A stretch of DNA of 64,000 nt, from contig CP123444.1 in the NCBI GenBank assembly GCA_029866965.1, forward strand, positions 599,501 through 663,500, read 5' to 3'. Made by a program: the position numbers and the translations under genes. Origin of the DNA: Flavobacteriaceae bacterium YJPT1-3 (GTDB taxonomy: Bacteria > Bacteroidota > Bacteroidia > Flavobacteriales > Flavobacteriaceae). Shown here piece after piece: positions 16,919-25,389 of this stretch. The notes under the pieces were generated by a model, which made no database searches, had not been told where the DNA came from, and worked only from the letters and a program-made list of their open reading frames with translations. How positions within the stretch are numbered: position 1 is the first letter of the stretch; every line of letters begins with the position of its first letter.

Positions 16919-19405
16919 TTAAAAAGAAAATCCAAAGGCTCCGGTCACTCCGAAGCTTCGGGCTTCGGGCAGGTCTAGATAATTACCCCTAAAGTGGAAG
17001 TCCAATCGGAAAATCCTAAAAATGTTCCCGACGCCCACGCTATACTCGTAATAGGGTGTAGCATTAGGCGCCAAATAGACCTGATCGGAAGCGTTGAGCA
17101 ATATATTTTCATCTGAAATCCTTCCCATGGCCGCACGAAATCCGATGATCTCTCGAAGATTCAGCTTTTTTAAGAATGGGATTCGGCTAAAAATGCGACC
17201 ACCAAAATTGTGCTCCACGTGCAAGGTGGCGTACTCATCGGTCACGAATTCATAAAAATTCAATTGGGGAAAGGTTCCATAGATGGAAAACAAGGTTTGA
17301 TTACCCGGTATGACGCTCAGCAGACCCAGAGGCACTTCTCCAAAGGTCTTACCCGCCTCTATGGTGGTTGATAGGACGCCTACCCCACCAACTCTCCAGG
17401 GCTGGCGGTAGGACATCTGCACTTTGCTGTAGTCAAAATCGCTGTCCAAGACTCCCTTAATACCTCGAGTGTATCCCACAAATACGGTTGGAAACCACTC
17501 ATTGGCTACCATACGTTCTACGCCATACTTGGCCGTTCTTTTTCCGGGTTCCCAAATCGCACTGGTAGCGATCTCCGCCTGTTCTATCCTGCCCGAGGTT
17601 TCGGTGCGAGCCTCATTGGTAAAGTATTCCAGGCTGAAGGTAGGTGAGGCACTCTCCAGGGTACGGTAGGTGAAATCAGTGCGAAGCACCAGATTCTTCA
17701 GTGGTTCGGCTTCTATGGCGACGTTCGCCAACTTGACACTGGTCAATTGATCGTTATTCCCCACCGTGATCAAGGAGGAGGAGGCCAGATTGCGTCCCAA
17801 TACATCGGTAGAGGTCGTTAGGCTGGCACCTGTTTGCTCTACATCCTGCCGGTAACCTCCGGAAATGATAAACCGACTCTTTTTGTCGAGCAACCACTTC
17901 CCACTCAGTCCAAATTTGAACTTTTGATCTTTAAATCCGTAGGCTCCAAAACCTTCCAGACGCCAGGGGTCATTCTGCCCGAAATACGTACGGCCTCCAG
18001 CGCGAATACGCAAGCCTTCCACATCATTAAAACCAAAGGTGGAGAAGACCGGGCCGAAATCAAAATTAAGTGCAGGAAACTCCCAGTAGCCCGAAGCAAG
18101 CACCGAACCTACATTGTAGAGGGTCTTGAATCGCGGCACGGTCTTGAGGGTGTCCAACATTTTATAAATGCCCTTTTCATCCTGATTCAGGCTTTCCATG
18201 CGGTTTTCATCCCAGAATTCATCAGGACGGTTGTACACCTCATAGTCATAATCGTACACCCGTTTGTTGTAAAACTCAGGATCTTTCTCATTATCAAACT
18301 CGTAATTATCGTAGAGCGTGGTCCGTTTCCCGTAGATTCCCCGGGCCTCTTCTTTTTTACGCAAGGCAAAGTCGGAGAGGAAGTAGTCCCGTGTGATCAG
18401 AAAAACACTATCATTCAACACCTCAAACTCCTGCTCGATGTAAATTTCTTTGACCCAGTTGATGTTCGCACTTTTACTCACCTGCATATTAATCTCCTTG
18501 ACCGCCCAGGTAGAGTCATTCACCCAAAAATCACCTTTGAAGGTCAACTCATTTTTTCGACGTGGGTAGTAGATGATGTTGTAACACCATTTATTGTCGA
18601 TGTAAGCACTGTCAGAAAGAATATAGTTATAGGTCTGAATTCCGGTTCGCGACAGTGGACTCGTAAAGCTTTTATCAAAGAACTTCAGATAATTGTCATA
18701 AATATTGAAGTCGGAGTACAGGTCATTAACAAAAGAAATGATGGTTTGGTTGTTGTCAAAACCACTGTTCTTATTTCCGAGCAGGTCTTCTTTTTCTTTT
18801 CCTAATAGATTATCGCCAAATACAGTACTTCGCGCCTCATTGATGAATACAGGAAGGTAGGTTTTCCCGGTGATTCTTGAGGTATCTGTCTTTTCAAAGA
18901 TAAATTCGATACCGTTAAAGATTTTGCTATTGATGAGGGCGCTGTCAATGGTATTCAGATCGAATTCTACTTTCTCGTATTTATCGTATTTGTATTGCTT
19001 GACCTGACTCAGTCCGTTCTGCCGTTTATTAGCCCAGATTTTACGAAGGATATCAATAGCGGGATTGTTCTTTTTGGGTTGCTTACCACTGTACACAACT
19101 ACTTCAGACATCGACTCTGCTTCTTGCTCCAGCACGATGCTCATGTTGTAATTGACTCGTTTTTCGAGTTCAATTTCGCGAGAAGCGAAACCGATAAAAG
19201 ACACTTTTATGGCCGAGTAGGTATCGTCAGATTCCAGATAGAACCGTCCTTCTTCATTGGTGATCGTTCCCTCTGTAGACCCTACATACACCACATTGGC
19301 GTAGGGAATAGGATTACCCAGGTCATCGTATACGTAGCCTCCCACTTTGGTCTGTGCCAAAAGTGCCAGGGGAATTAAAAAGAGAAGCAGGATAAGTTTC
19401 TTCAT
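16919..19405 (-). CDS. DUF5686 and carboxypeptidase-regulatory-like domain protein
   Basis: An 828-residue exported protein. It has a signal peptide (1-17, ending LLAQ), a CarboxypepD_reg domain (about 18-105, with GGYVYDDLGNPIPYANVVY), a middle region and a C-terminal beta-barrel-like part with alternating aromatic residues ending GAFGFSF, all as in the DUF5686 family of Bacteroidota. An outer membrane location is likely. The function of DUF5686 is unknown. The gene begins just after the hairpin that ends the pdhB transcript, so it probably has its own promoter or depends on read-through. Confidence 0.88.
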   Translation of the reverse strand: MKKLILLLFLIPLALLAQTKVGGYVYDDLGNPIPYANVVYVGSTEGTITNEEGRFYLESDDTYSAIKVSFIGFASREIELEKRVNYNMSIVLEQEAESMSEVVVYSGKQPKKNNPAIDILRKIWANKRQNGLSQVKQYKYDKYEKVEFDLNTIDSALINSKIFNGIEFIFEKTDTSRITGKTYLPVFINEARSTVFGDNLLGKEKEDLLGNKNSGFDNNQTIISFVNDLYSDFNIYDNYLKFFDKSFTSPLSRTGIQTYNYILSDSAYIDNKWCYNIIYYPRRKNELTFKGDFWVNDSTWAVKEINMQVSKSANINWVKEIYIEQEFEVLNDSVFLITRDYFLSDFALRKKEEARGIYGKRTTLYDNYEFDNEKDPEFYNKRVYDYDYEVYNRPDEFWDENRMESLNQDEKGIYKMLDTLKTVPRFKTLYNVGSVLASGYWEFPALNFDFGPVFSTFGFNDVEGLRIRAGGRTYFGQNDPWRLEGFGAYGFKDQKFKFGLSGKWLLDKKSRFIISGGYRQDVEQTGASLTTSTDVLGRNLASSSLITVGNNDQLTSVKLANVAIEAEPLKNLVLRTDFTYRTLESASPTFSLEYFTNEARTETSGRIEQAEIATSAIWEPGKRTAKYGVERMVANEWFPTVFVGYTRGIKGVLDSDFDYSKVQMSYRQPWRVGGVGVLSTTIEAGKTFGEVPLGLLSVIPGNQTLFSIYGTFPQLNFYEFVTDEYATLHVEHNFGGRIFSRIPFLKKLNLREIIGFRAAMGRISDENILLNASDQVYLAPNATPYYEYSVGVGNIFRIFRLDFHFRGNYLDLPEARSFGVTGAFGFSF

Positions 19406-19406
19406 A

Positions 19407-19449
19407 TAAAAAACAAAGGCTTCAAAGTCGGTCTGCGCTTTGAAGCCTT
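19407..19449 (-). terminator. strong terminator downstream of pdhB
   Basis: A 12-bp perfect stem, AAGGCTTCAAAG / CTTTGAAGCCTT (19416-19449, 10-nt loop). On the minus strand it is followed by TGTTTTTTAT, which runs almost into the start codon of the DUF5686 gene (19405). Confidence 0.85.
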
Positions 19450-19469
19450 ACAATATACGTTCTTAAGGT

Positions 19470-20447
19470 TTATTTATACATCACCTTTTTTACCGCCTTG
19501 ATGACATCGTCGCTGTTGGGTAGCCATTCTTCCAATAAAACGGGAGAATAGGGTGTTGGCGTATCTGCAGTATTGATTTTTACAATGGGAGCATCCAGGT
19601 AGTCAAAGGCATCCTGTTGTACTCGGTAGGTAATCTCTGTGGCTACATTGCCAAACGGCCAGGCCTCTTCCAGAACTACCAGGCGGTTGGTTTTTTTGAC
19701 TGAATTGAGCACCGCATCATAATCCAAGGGACGTACCGTACGCAGATCGATAATCTCACAGGAAATATCTTCTTTCGCCAATTCGTCAGCGGCTTTGTAA
19801 GCTTCTTTAATGATCTTTCCGAAAGAGACGATGGTCACATCGGTACCTTCTCGCTTGATGTCAGCTACTCCCAAAGGAGTCACGTATTCACCCTCGGGCA
19901 CCTCTCCTTTATCACCGTACATCTGTTCGCTCTCCATAAAGATGACCGGGTCATCATCACGGATGGCTGCTTTCAGTAAGCCTTTGGCATCGGCAGGATT
20001 GGAAGGCACGACTACTTTAAGTCCGGGACAATTGGCAAACCAGCTTTCAAAAGCTTGAGAGTGGGTAGCCCCTAATTGACCGGCAGAAGCGGTAGGTCCT
20101 CTAAAAACGATGGGGATATTGAACTGCCCACCGCTCATCTGACGCATTTTCGCGGCATTATTGATGATCTGGTCAATACCCACCAGAGAGAAATTGAAGG
20201 TCATGAATTCAATAATAGGACGGTTGCCATTCATGGCACTCCCAACACCTATCCCGGAAAAACCCAATTCAGAGATGGGCGTATCGATCACACGATCCGG
20301 ACCAAATTCATCCAGCATGCCTTTGGAGGCTTTATAGGCTCCATTGTACTCGGCCACTTCTTCTCCCATCAAATAGATGGATTCATCGCGACGCATTTCT
20401 TCACTCATGGCCTCACAAACGGCCTCCCGAAACTGGATGGTCTTCAT
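19470..20447 (-). CDS. pdhB: pyruvate dehydrogenase E1 component, beta subunit
   Basis: A 325-residue subunit of the alpha2beta2 E1 enzyme that decarboxylates pyruvate for acetyl-CoA formation. The N-terminal region (MGEEVAEYNGAYKASKG, then DTPISELGFSGIGVG) and the mid region GPTASAGQLGATHSQAFE are typical of the PDH E1 beta subunit. The C-terminal transketolase-type domain is complete (DLRTVRPLD, VLEEAWPFGNV). No pdhA or pdhC is adjacent, so the complex is encoded at scattered loci. It diverges from etfB across a 160-bp spacer that holds the 26-bp palindrome. Confidence 0.95.
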   Translation of the reverse strand: MKTIQFREAVCEAMSEEMRRDESIYLMGEEVAEYNGAYKASKGMLDEFGPDRVIDTPISELGFSGIGVGSAMNGNRPIIEFMTFNFSLVGIDQIINNAAKMRQMSGGQFNIPIVFRGPTASAGQLGATHSQAFESWFANCPGLKVVVPSNPADAKGLLKAAIRDDDPVIFMESEQMYGDKGEVPEGEYVTPLGVADIKREGTDVTIVSFGKIIKEAYKAADELAKEDISCEIIDLRTVRPLDYDAVLNSVKKTNRLVVLEEAWPFGNVATEITYRVQQDAFDYLDAPIVKINTADTPTPYSPVLLEEWLPNSDDVIKAVKKVMYK

Positions 20448-20521
20448 ATTTTTTTAGCTATTTTCAATAGGAAAACAAAAGTAATCATTTAGCCTCCTGT
20501 AAAAAACTCCATTTTATGAAA

Positions 20522-20547
20522 AATTTACTATGCATGCATAGTAAATT
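20522..20547. promoter_or_regulatory. 26-bp perfect palindrome upstream of etfBA, probable operator
   Basis: A perfect palindrome centred on TATGCATGCATA (arms AATTTACTATGCA). It lies 75 bp before pdhB on one side and 60 bp before etfB on the other, ending 15 bp upstream of the -7 box of etfB, so it covers the -33 region. Symmetry and position suggest an operator for a dimeric repressor, for example a TetR- or GntR-type regulator of fatty acid oxidation. No such regulator gene is in the window. Confidence 0.7.
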
Positions 20548-20561
20548 CATTCCATTTATCT

Positions 20562-20569
20562 TATTTTTG
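20562..20569 (+). promoter_or_regulatory. -7 box of etfB
   Basis: TATTTTTG matches TAnnTTTG and lies 38 bp before the etfB ATG. No TTG is found at the usual -33 distance; that position is inside the 26-bp palindrome. Confidence 0.6.
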
Positions 20570-20607
20570 CAACGAAAACGTAATAGTATCCCTCAAAATA
20601 TTGAATT

Positions 20608-21348
20608 ATGAAAATATTAGTGTGCATCAGTCATGTACCTGACACCACTTCAAAGATCAATTTTAATTCAGACAATACCGAGTTTGATACCAATGGCGTA
20701 CAGTTTGTCATTAACCCGAATGATGAGTTCGGACTCACTCGCGCCATGTGGTTTAAGGAAAAGCAAAACGCTACGGTAGACGTTGTCAATGTTGGCGGTC
20801 CCGAGACTGAGCCAACTTTGCGCAAAGCCTTGGCTATTGGCGCTGATAGTGCCATTCGAGTCAATACATCCGCACTGGATGGTTATCAGGTAGCCAAAGA
20901 ACTGGCTAAAGTAGCGCAAGACGGAGGATACGACCTTATCATTGCCGGTCGGGAGTCGATCGACTACAATGGCGGAATGGTACCCGGCATGCTTGCCGGT
21001 CTCCTTGGCGCTTCTTTCGTCAATAAATGCATCGCCCTGGAGGTAGAAGGAAATTCAGCCACGGCCGTTCGTGAAATTGACGGGGGTAAAGAAACCCTGA
21101 GTACTACGCTTCCTTTGGTCATTGGCGGTCAGAAAGGTCTTGTAGAAGAAAGTGACCTGCGCATTCCTAATATGCGAGGTATTATGATGGCACGCAAAAA
21201 ACCACTGAATGTAGTGGAGCCCCAAGGCGCTGATGCCGAAACAAAAGCGGCCAGCTTTGAAAAACCGGCCCCTAGAGGTGATGTGAAACTCGCGGAGAGC
21301 GTAGACGAACTCATCGAAATGCTTCATAACGACGCAAAAGTCATTTAA
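20608..21348 (+). CDS. etfB: electron transfer flavoprotein, beta subunit
   Basis: A 246-residue subunit of the soluble heterodimeric flavoprotein that carries electrons from acyl-CoA dehydrogenases to the quinone pool. It shows the family N-terminus (KILVCISHVPDT) and the AMP-binding region AGRESIDYNGGMVPGMLAGLLG (split around residue 115-135). The gene is 12 bp upstream of etfA, so the pair forms an operon. Control through the upstream 26-bp palindrome is likely. Confidence 0.95.
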   Translation: MKILVCISHVPDTTSKINFNSDNTEFDTNGVQFVINPNDEFGLTRAMWFKEKQNATVDVVNVGGPETEPTLRKALAIGADSAIRVNTSALDGYQVAKELAKVAQDGGYDLIIAGRESIDYNGGMVPGMLAGLLGASFVNKCIALEVEGNSATAVREIDGGKETLSTTLPLVIGGQKGLVEESDLRIPNMRGIMMARKKPLNVVEPQGADAETKAASFEKPAPRGDVKLAESVDELIEMLHNDAKVI

Positions 21349-21360
21349 AAAAATTAGCAC

Positions 21361-22329
21361 ATGTCAGTAGTAGTATATACAGAATTCGAAGAAGGAAAAT
21401 TTAAAAAAACGGCTCTTGAGGTAGCCAGCTATGCAAAAGGTATAGCCAATCAGATGGGCACCTCAGTAATCGCCATTACGTTTAACGCCGATGATACAGC
21501 CGTTTTGGGCAATTATGGTGTAGATAAGGTCTTAAACCTCAAAGAGGAGCAACTGAATACCTTCGTTGCCTCCGCTTTCGCGAAAGCGATCGCCGAAGCA
21601 GCCCAGGCCGAACAAGCCAAAGTAGTCGTGTTGAGTTCCAGCGCAAATAGCAATTATCTGGCGCCGCTGTTGGCCGTGCATTTGAAGGCAGGTTATGCTT
21701 CCAACGTAGTCGCACTTCCAACAAGTACGGACCCCTTTACGGTGAAGCGTACTGCCTTTACCAACAAAGCCTTCAATCATACGGTGATCTCAACGGATAC
21801 GAAGATCATCGGACTATCCAAAAACGCCTATGGTTTAAAAGAGCATGAAGGTGCCGCTACCGAAGAAGCTTTTTCAGTTTCTCTTGGGGAAGACGATTTT
21901 GGCGTGAAGGTAGAAAACGTAGATAAGGCCACCGATAAAGTGACCATCGCCGATGCTGAAATCGTGGTTTCGGCAGGTCGCGGACTCAAGGGTCCGGAGA
22001 ATTGGGAGATGGTTGAGGAGATGGCCGATATCCTTGGAGCGGCAACAGCCTGCTCCAAACCGGTTTCTGATCTAGGCTGGAGACCACATAGTGAACACGT
22101 GGGACAGACCGGAAAACCGGTAGCCGCTAATTTGTACATCGCTATTGGTATTTCTGGAGCTATCCAGCATTTAGCAGGTATCAATGCCTCTAAAACCAAA
22201 GTAGTCATTAACAATGATCCGGAAGCCCCTTTCTTTAAGGCTGCTGACTATGGTATAGTAGGTGATGCCTTTGAAATCGTTCCCGAATTGAATGAGAAAT
22301 TAAAGGCATTCAAAGCGAGTAATAGCTAA
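21361..22329 (+). CDS. etfA: electron transfer flavoprotein, alpha subunit
   Basis: A 322-residue partner of EtfB. The C-terminal FAD-binding domain is present: VSAGRGLKGPENW (near residue 200), the VGQTGKPVAANLYIAIGISG segment and NNDPEAPFFKAADYGIVGD near the end. It follows etfB by 12 bp and is ended by a hairpin at 22354-22393. A copy of the 14-bp palindrome (21574-21587) falls in the N-terminal domain and is read as AFAKA (SAFAKAIAEA). Confidence 0.96.
   Translation: MSVVVYTEFEEGKFKKTALEVASYAKGIANQMGTSVIAITFNADDTAVLGNYGVDKVLNLKEEQLNTFVASAFAKAIAEAAQAEQAKVVVLSSSANSNYLAPLLAVHLKAGYASNVVALPTSTDPFTVKRTAFTNKAFNHTVISTDTKIIGLSKNAYGLKEHEGAATEEAFSVSLGEDDFGVKVENVDKATDKVTIADAEIVVSAGRGLKGPENWEMVEEMADILGAATACSKPVSDLGWRPHSEHVGQTGKPVAANLYIAIGISGAIQHLAGINASKTKVVINNDPEAPFFKAADYGIVGDAFEIVPELNEKLKAFKASNS
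21574..21587. repeat. GCTTTCGCGAAAGC palindrome, copy 2
   Basis: Perfect copy inside etfA, encoding AFAKA. Confidence 0.95.
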
Positions 22330-22353
22330 TTAAAGCCTTCTTTATAATTACGA

Positions 22354-22399
22354 GGTCGTTTAATTTGGAGTAAAAACTCCGCTTTAAACGGCCTTTTTT
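22354..22399 (+). terminator. terminator downstream of etfA
   Basis: The stem GGTCGTTTAA / TTTAAACGGCC encloses a smaller hairpin (GGAG/CTCC) and is followed by TTTTTT. The next promoter (-7 box at 22402) starts 3 bp after the T run. Confidence 0.8.
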
Positions 22400-22401
22400 A
22401 A

Positions 22402-22409
22402 TATTTTTG
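22402..22409 (+). promoter_or_regulatory. -7 box of the bifunctional nuclease gene, probably leaderless
   Basis: TATTTTTG ends 4 bp before the ATG at 22414, so the transcript probably begins at or next to the start codon. The T run of the etfA terminator lies immediately upstream. Confidence 0.6.
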
Positions 22410-22413
22410 CTGG

Positions 22414-23022
22414 ATGAGTCTTGTGCGCCTAAATATAAAAGGAATATCCTACAGTCAGACCCAAAACGGGGCCTACGCGCTGATCCTGAGCGAGGTAGAA
22501 GGCGAGCGTAAGCTGCCTGTGGTTATCGGTGCCTTTGAAGCCCAATCCATCGCGATCGCACTGGAAAAGGAGATCAGACCCCCACGACCATTGACGCATG
22601 ACCTGTTTAAGAATTTTGCCGATCGCTTTCAGATCGTGATCAAACAAGTGATCATTCATAAGTTAGTGGATGGGGTGTTCTATTCAAGCATCATTTGTGA
22701 ACGTGATCAAATTGAAGAGATCATTGATGCCCGCACCAGTGACGCCATCTCTCTGGCTTTGCGCTTTGACGCGCCCATCTTCACCTATAAGAACATCTTA
22801 GATAAGGCCGGAATCTACCTTAAAGGTCAAGAGAGCAATGAGGATGACGAAAAACAGGAAGACCTGTTGGTAGAAGAACTTTTGATGGAAGAAGAAGGTA
22901 GTGGCAGTGATCTTAAGAAATTATCCCTTCAGGAACTCAATGCACAACTCGATCAGGCCGTGGCTAATGAAGACTACGAAAAAGCGGCTAAAATACGTGA
23001 TGAGATCTCAAAACGTAATTAA
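22414..23022 (+). CDS. bifunctional nuclease family (DUF151) protein with C-terminal UVR motif
   Basis: A 202-residue protein. Residues 1-135 form the DUF151/bifunctional nuclease domain (LPVVIGAFEAQSIAIALE and ARTSDAISLALRFDAPIF). An acidic linker follows, then a C-terminal UvrB/UvrC-type motif (LNAQLDQAVANEDYEKAAKIRDEI, from about residue 172), which often mediates protein interaction. This architecture is common in Bacteroidota. Nuclease activity has been reported for plant members; the bacterial role is unsettled. It is 17 bp upstream of the nucleoside transporter gene, so the two are probably co-transcribed. Confidence 0.9.
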   Translation: MSLVRLNIKGISYSQTQNGAYALILSEVEGERKLPVVIGAFEAQSIAIALEKEIRPPRPLTHDLFKNFADRFQIVIKQVIIHKLVDGVFYSSIICERDQIEEIIDARTSDAISLALRFDAPIFTYKNILDKAGIYLKGQESNEDDEKQEDLLVEELLMEEEGSGSDLKKLSLQELNAQLDQAVANEDYEKAAKIRDEISKRN

Positions 23023-23039
23023 CTCTCTACCCTAGCGGA

Positions 23040-24767
23040 ATGCGTCTAACCTTACTTCTTGCCTTTTTTTTTAGTACGGCAACCTCCCTCGGACAAGAAT
23101 TAGAAAATACCTGGATCAGTGAAACCTCCTCCAGTAGTTCCATAGCAGAACTAAGACTGGAGAACGGACGCTTTTCCTACGACCTAAAAACCCAGGACAG
23201 CATAACCTATTCGGGCGATTACCTAAAACAAGATCAACTCCTGGTTTTTTTTCATAGCAGTCCGACGGACAGCATCAGTCGATTCCGCATCGATACCTTG
23301 AGTGCTGCCTCCCTCATCTTGCGCGACGGCACCCAAGAGCTCCCCTTTAATGCAGCCAGCGGGCTACCTTTGGTGGATGCACCGGCCGAGTCTTTAGAAA
23401 GTCCAAGTATCGTTCCTTCACAAGGCTTTTCTCTGGAAAGTCTTTGGCGCGGGGTGCTGGGCATGATCTCCTTACTATTGCTGGCATTTCTCTTCAGTTC
23501 CAATCGGAGAGCGATCAATTGGCGCACCGTAGGCCTGGGTCTGGCTTTTCAATTGATCATCGCTATTGGTGTGCTTAAGGTTCCCTTTATTGAAAGCATT
23601 TTCGATTTTGTAGGCAGCATCTTTGTAAAGGTTTTAGAATTTACATTAGCGGGCAGCGACTTCTTGTTTCAGGGATTGGTGAGTGACACCAGTACCTTTG
23701 GCTATATTTTTGCCTTTCAGGTACTTCCAACCATCTTGTTCTTTTCTGCGCTGACCTCTGTGCTTTACTACTTTGGTATCATTCAAAAGGTGGTGAAGGC
23801 CTTTGGCTGGTTGCTGTCCAGACTATTAAAGATCTCGGGAGCTGAAAGTTTGAGCGTAGCCGGAAACATCTTTTTGGGGCAAACAGAAGCCCCGCTGCTC
23901 ATCAAGGCCTATCTGGAAAAGATGAACAAATCGGAAATCCTACTGGTCATGATCGGTGGGATGGCCACCGTAGCCGGAGCCGTATTGGCCGCATACATCG
24001 GATTTTTAGGGGGTGACGATCCGGCCCTACGCCTCGTATTTGCCAAACACCTTTTAGCGGCTTCAGTCATGGCGGCTCCGGGAGCAATCGTAATTTCTAA
24101 GATCTTATACCCCCAGACCGAAGAAGTAAATACCGATGTGAAAGTCTCTTCAGATAAAATTGGGGCCAATGTGTTGGATGCTATCGCAAACGGAACTACG
24201 GAAGGCCTCCGACTGGCCGTCAATGTTGGAGCCATGCTTCTCGTATTCGTGGCCTTTATCGCCATGGTCAATGGAATTTTAAACGGGATAGCCAGTTTTG
24301 ATGGAATTACGATAAGCTCCATGAACATCCAATGGGAGTTCACTTCGCTTAATACCGTAATTGCTGAGCATACCGACTATGACAGCTTATCGCTTGAGTT
24401 TATTCTGGGCTATACTTTTGCCCCGTTAATGTGGTTGATAGGTGTGGCTGAGGAAGACATGATGATGATGGGCCAACTCTTAGGAATCAAACTTGCGGCC
24501 AGCGAATTTGTAGGCTACATCCAATTAGCCGATTTAAAAAATACGGCCAATGCGGTGCATTTGAATTATGAGAAATCCATCATCATGGCGACCTATATGC
24601 TCTGTGGCTTCGCCAATTTTGCTTCCATCGGAATTCAGATAGGAGGGATAGGCTCCCTGGCTCCGGGCCAACGTACGCAGCTTTCCCGTTTTGGCTTGAA
24701 AGCCCTCATTGGCGGTTCCATTGCTTCCCTGATATCTGCCACCATCGCCGGAATGATCATCGGATAG
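23040..24767 (+). CDS. CNT-family nucleoside transporter with N-terminal exported domain
   Basis: A 575-residue inner membrane protein. Residues about 140-575 are a concentrative nucleoside transporter (NupC type): multiple TM segments, the signature GNIFLGQTEAPLLIKAYL (near residue 280) and the later NANVLDAIANGTTEGLRLA-like region. These transporters import nucleosides with Na+ or H+. Ahead of this is a signal peptide (1-18) and a domain of about 100 residues, with beta-strand character, that should face the periplasm; classic NupC proteins of about 400 residues lack it. It may bind substrate or cell-envelope partners. It supplies substrates for the deoxynucleoside kinases in this window. 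Confidence 0.92.
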   Translation: MRLTLLLAFFFSTATSLGQELENTWISETSSSSSIAELRLENGRFSYDLKTQDSITYSGDYLKQDQLLVFFHSSPTDSISRFRIDTLSAASLILRDGTQELPFNAASGLPLVDAPAESLESPSIVPSQGFSLESLWRGVLGMISLLLLAFLFSSNRRAINWRTVGLGLAFQLIIAIGVLKVPFIESIFDFVGSIFVKVLEFTLAGSDFLFQGLVSDTSTFGYIFAFQVLPTILFFSALTSVLYYFGIIQKVVKAFGWLLSRLLKISGAESLSVAGNIFLGQTEAPLLIKAYLEKMNKSEILLVMIGGMATVAGAVLAAYIGFLGGDDPALRLVFAKHLLAASVMAAPGAIVISKILYPQTEEVNTDVKVSSDKIGANVLDAIANGTTEGLRLAVNVGAMLLVFVAFIAMVNGILNGIASFDGITISSMNIQWEFTSLNTVIAEHTDYDSLSLEFILGYTFAPLMWLIGVAEEDMMMMGQLLGIKLAASEFVGYIQLADLKNTANAVHLNYEKSIIMATYMLCGFANFASIGIQIGGIGSLAPGQRTQLSRFGLKALIGGSIASLISATIAGMIIG

Positions 24768-24782
24768 TCTCACCTAAATCAT

Positions 24783-24813
24783 AAAAAAACCGATCTACTG
24801 CATCGTAGACCGG
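24783..24813 (-). terminator. terminator downstream of the 117-residue exported protein
   Basis: The minus-strand stem CCGGTCTAC / GTAGATCGG (one G-T pair) is followed by TTTTTTT. It lies between convergent genes. Confidence 0.8.
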
Positions 24814-24839
24814 CTTCGCTGTTTTAAGTGTTAATTCGC

Positions 24840-25193
24840 TTAAGAATCTAACTTCGTGGCTCGCTTGGTGTAGGTTTCTTTACCTGTTTTAATGGTAATC
24901 CTAAAATCCTTTTTAGCAACCTCGCTAAAGTCGAAGACCTTACCGATAATCACCTCATCATTGATGGTTTCTGAATACACCAATTCATTGTTGTTGTCAT
25001 AGATCTTAATCACCACCTTTTCCTTCTTCAGGTTCAGGTAATTTAAATACACCCTGTCATTCTTTTCGCGTAAGCTAGGCTCCGCTTTCACGATCTTATC
25101 CGTGTCTGGTTGAGTAGTTGTTGCCTCAGTCGCTGCTGCCTGCAGGGTACCTACCAAGGTTAAGGCAGCCAAACTTTTCATTACATTTTTCAT
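24840..25193 (-). CDS. small exported protein of unknown function
   Basis: A 117-residue protein when started at the ATG at 25193. A perfect -7 box, TAGTTTTG (minus strand, 25225-25218), lies 24 bp upstream, which favours this start over the TTG at 25220. The N-terminus is a signal peptide (KNVMKSLAALTLVGTLQAAA). The mature part has a beta-sandwich pattern (VYLNYLNLKKEKVVIKIYD, then ELVYSETI, FRITIKTG) resembling small DUF3244- or Por-type immunoglobulin-like domains, but lacks the usual secretion-tail signature. It is divergent from the AraC-type regulator. A structural or binding role at the envelope is plausible; the function is unknown. Confidence 0.7.
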   Translation of the reverse strand: MKNVMKSLAALTLVGTLQAAATEATTTQPDTDKIVKAEPSLREKNDRVYLNYLNLKKEKVVIKIYDNNNELVYSETINDEVIIGKVFDFSEVAKKDFRITIKTGKETYTKRATKLDS

Positions 25194-25265
25194 ATTCGTT
25201 GTTTTTTGATTACCCTCCAAAACTACCTGTAATCACGGCCTTAGAAAAGCGCTAAATTTTCCATT

Positions 25266-25327
25266 ATATGTTCTATTTTCTCAATTAACGTTATTTTAAG
25301 ACCATCCTATGTTAATTTAGAACATAT
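25266..25327. promoter_or_regulatory. three TATGTT half-sites upstream of the AraC-type gene
   Basis: TATGTT occurs at 25267-25272 and 25308-25313, and inverted (AACATA) at 25321-25326. The outer sites extend to a perfect 10-bp inverted repeat, ATATGTTCTA (25266-25275) and TAGAACATAT (25318-25327). The 41-bp spacing of the direct copies is about four helical turns. This could be the operator of the adjacent AraC-family regulator. Confidence 0.5.
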
Positions 25328-25389
25328 TTCGGTTAATTTAAACCACTTGTTCCCTTTAGCTTCGGCTTAACTTTAAATAAGTACTATTT

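Noticed and set aside
17834-18805. A 323-codon plus-strand frame antisense to the DUF5686 gene
   Set aside because: It lies fully inside a clear family member, has no recognisable motif and looks like a shadow of the opposite strand.
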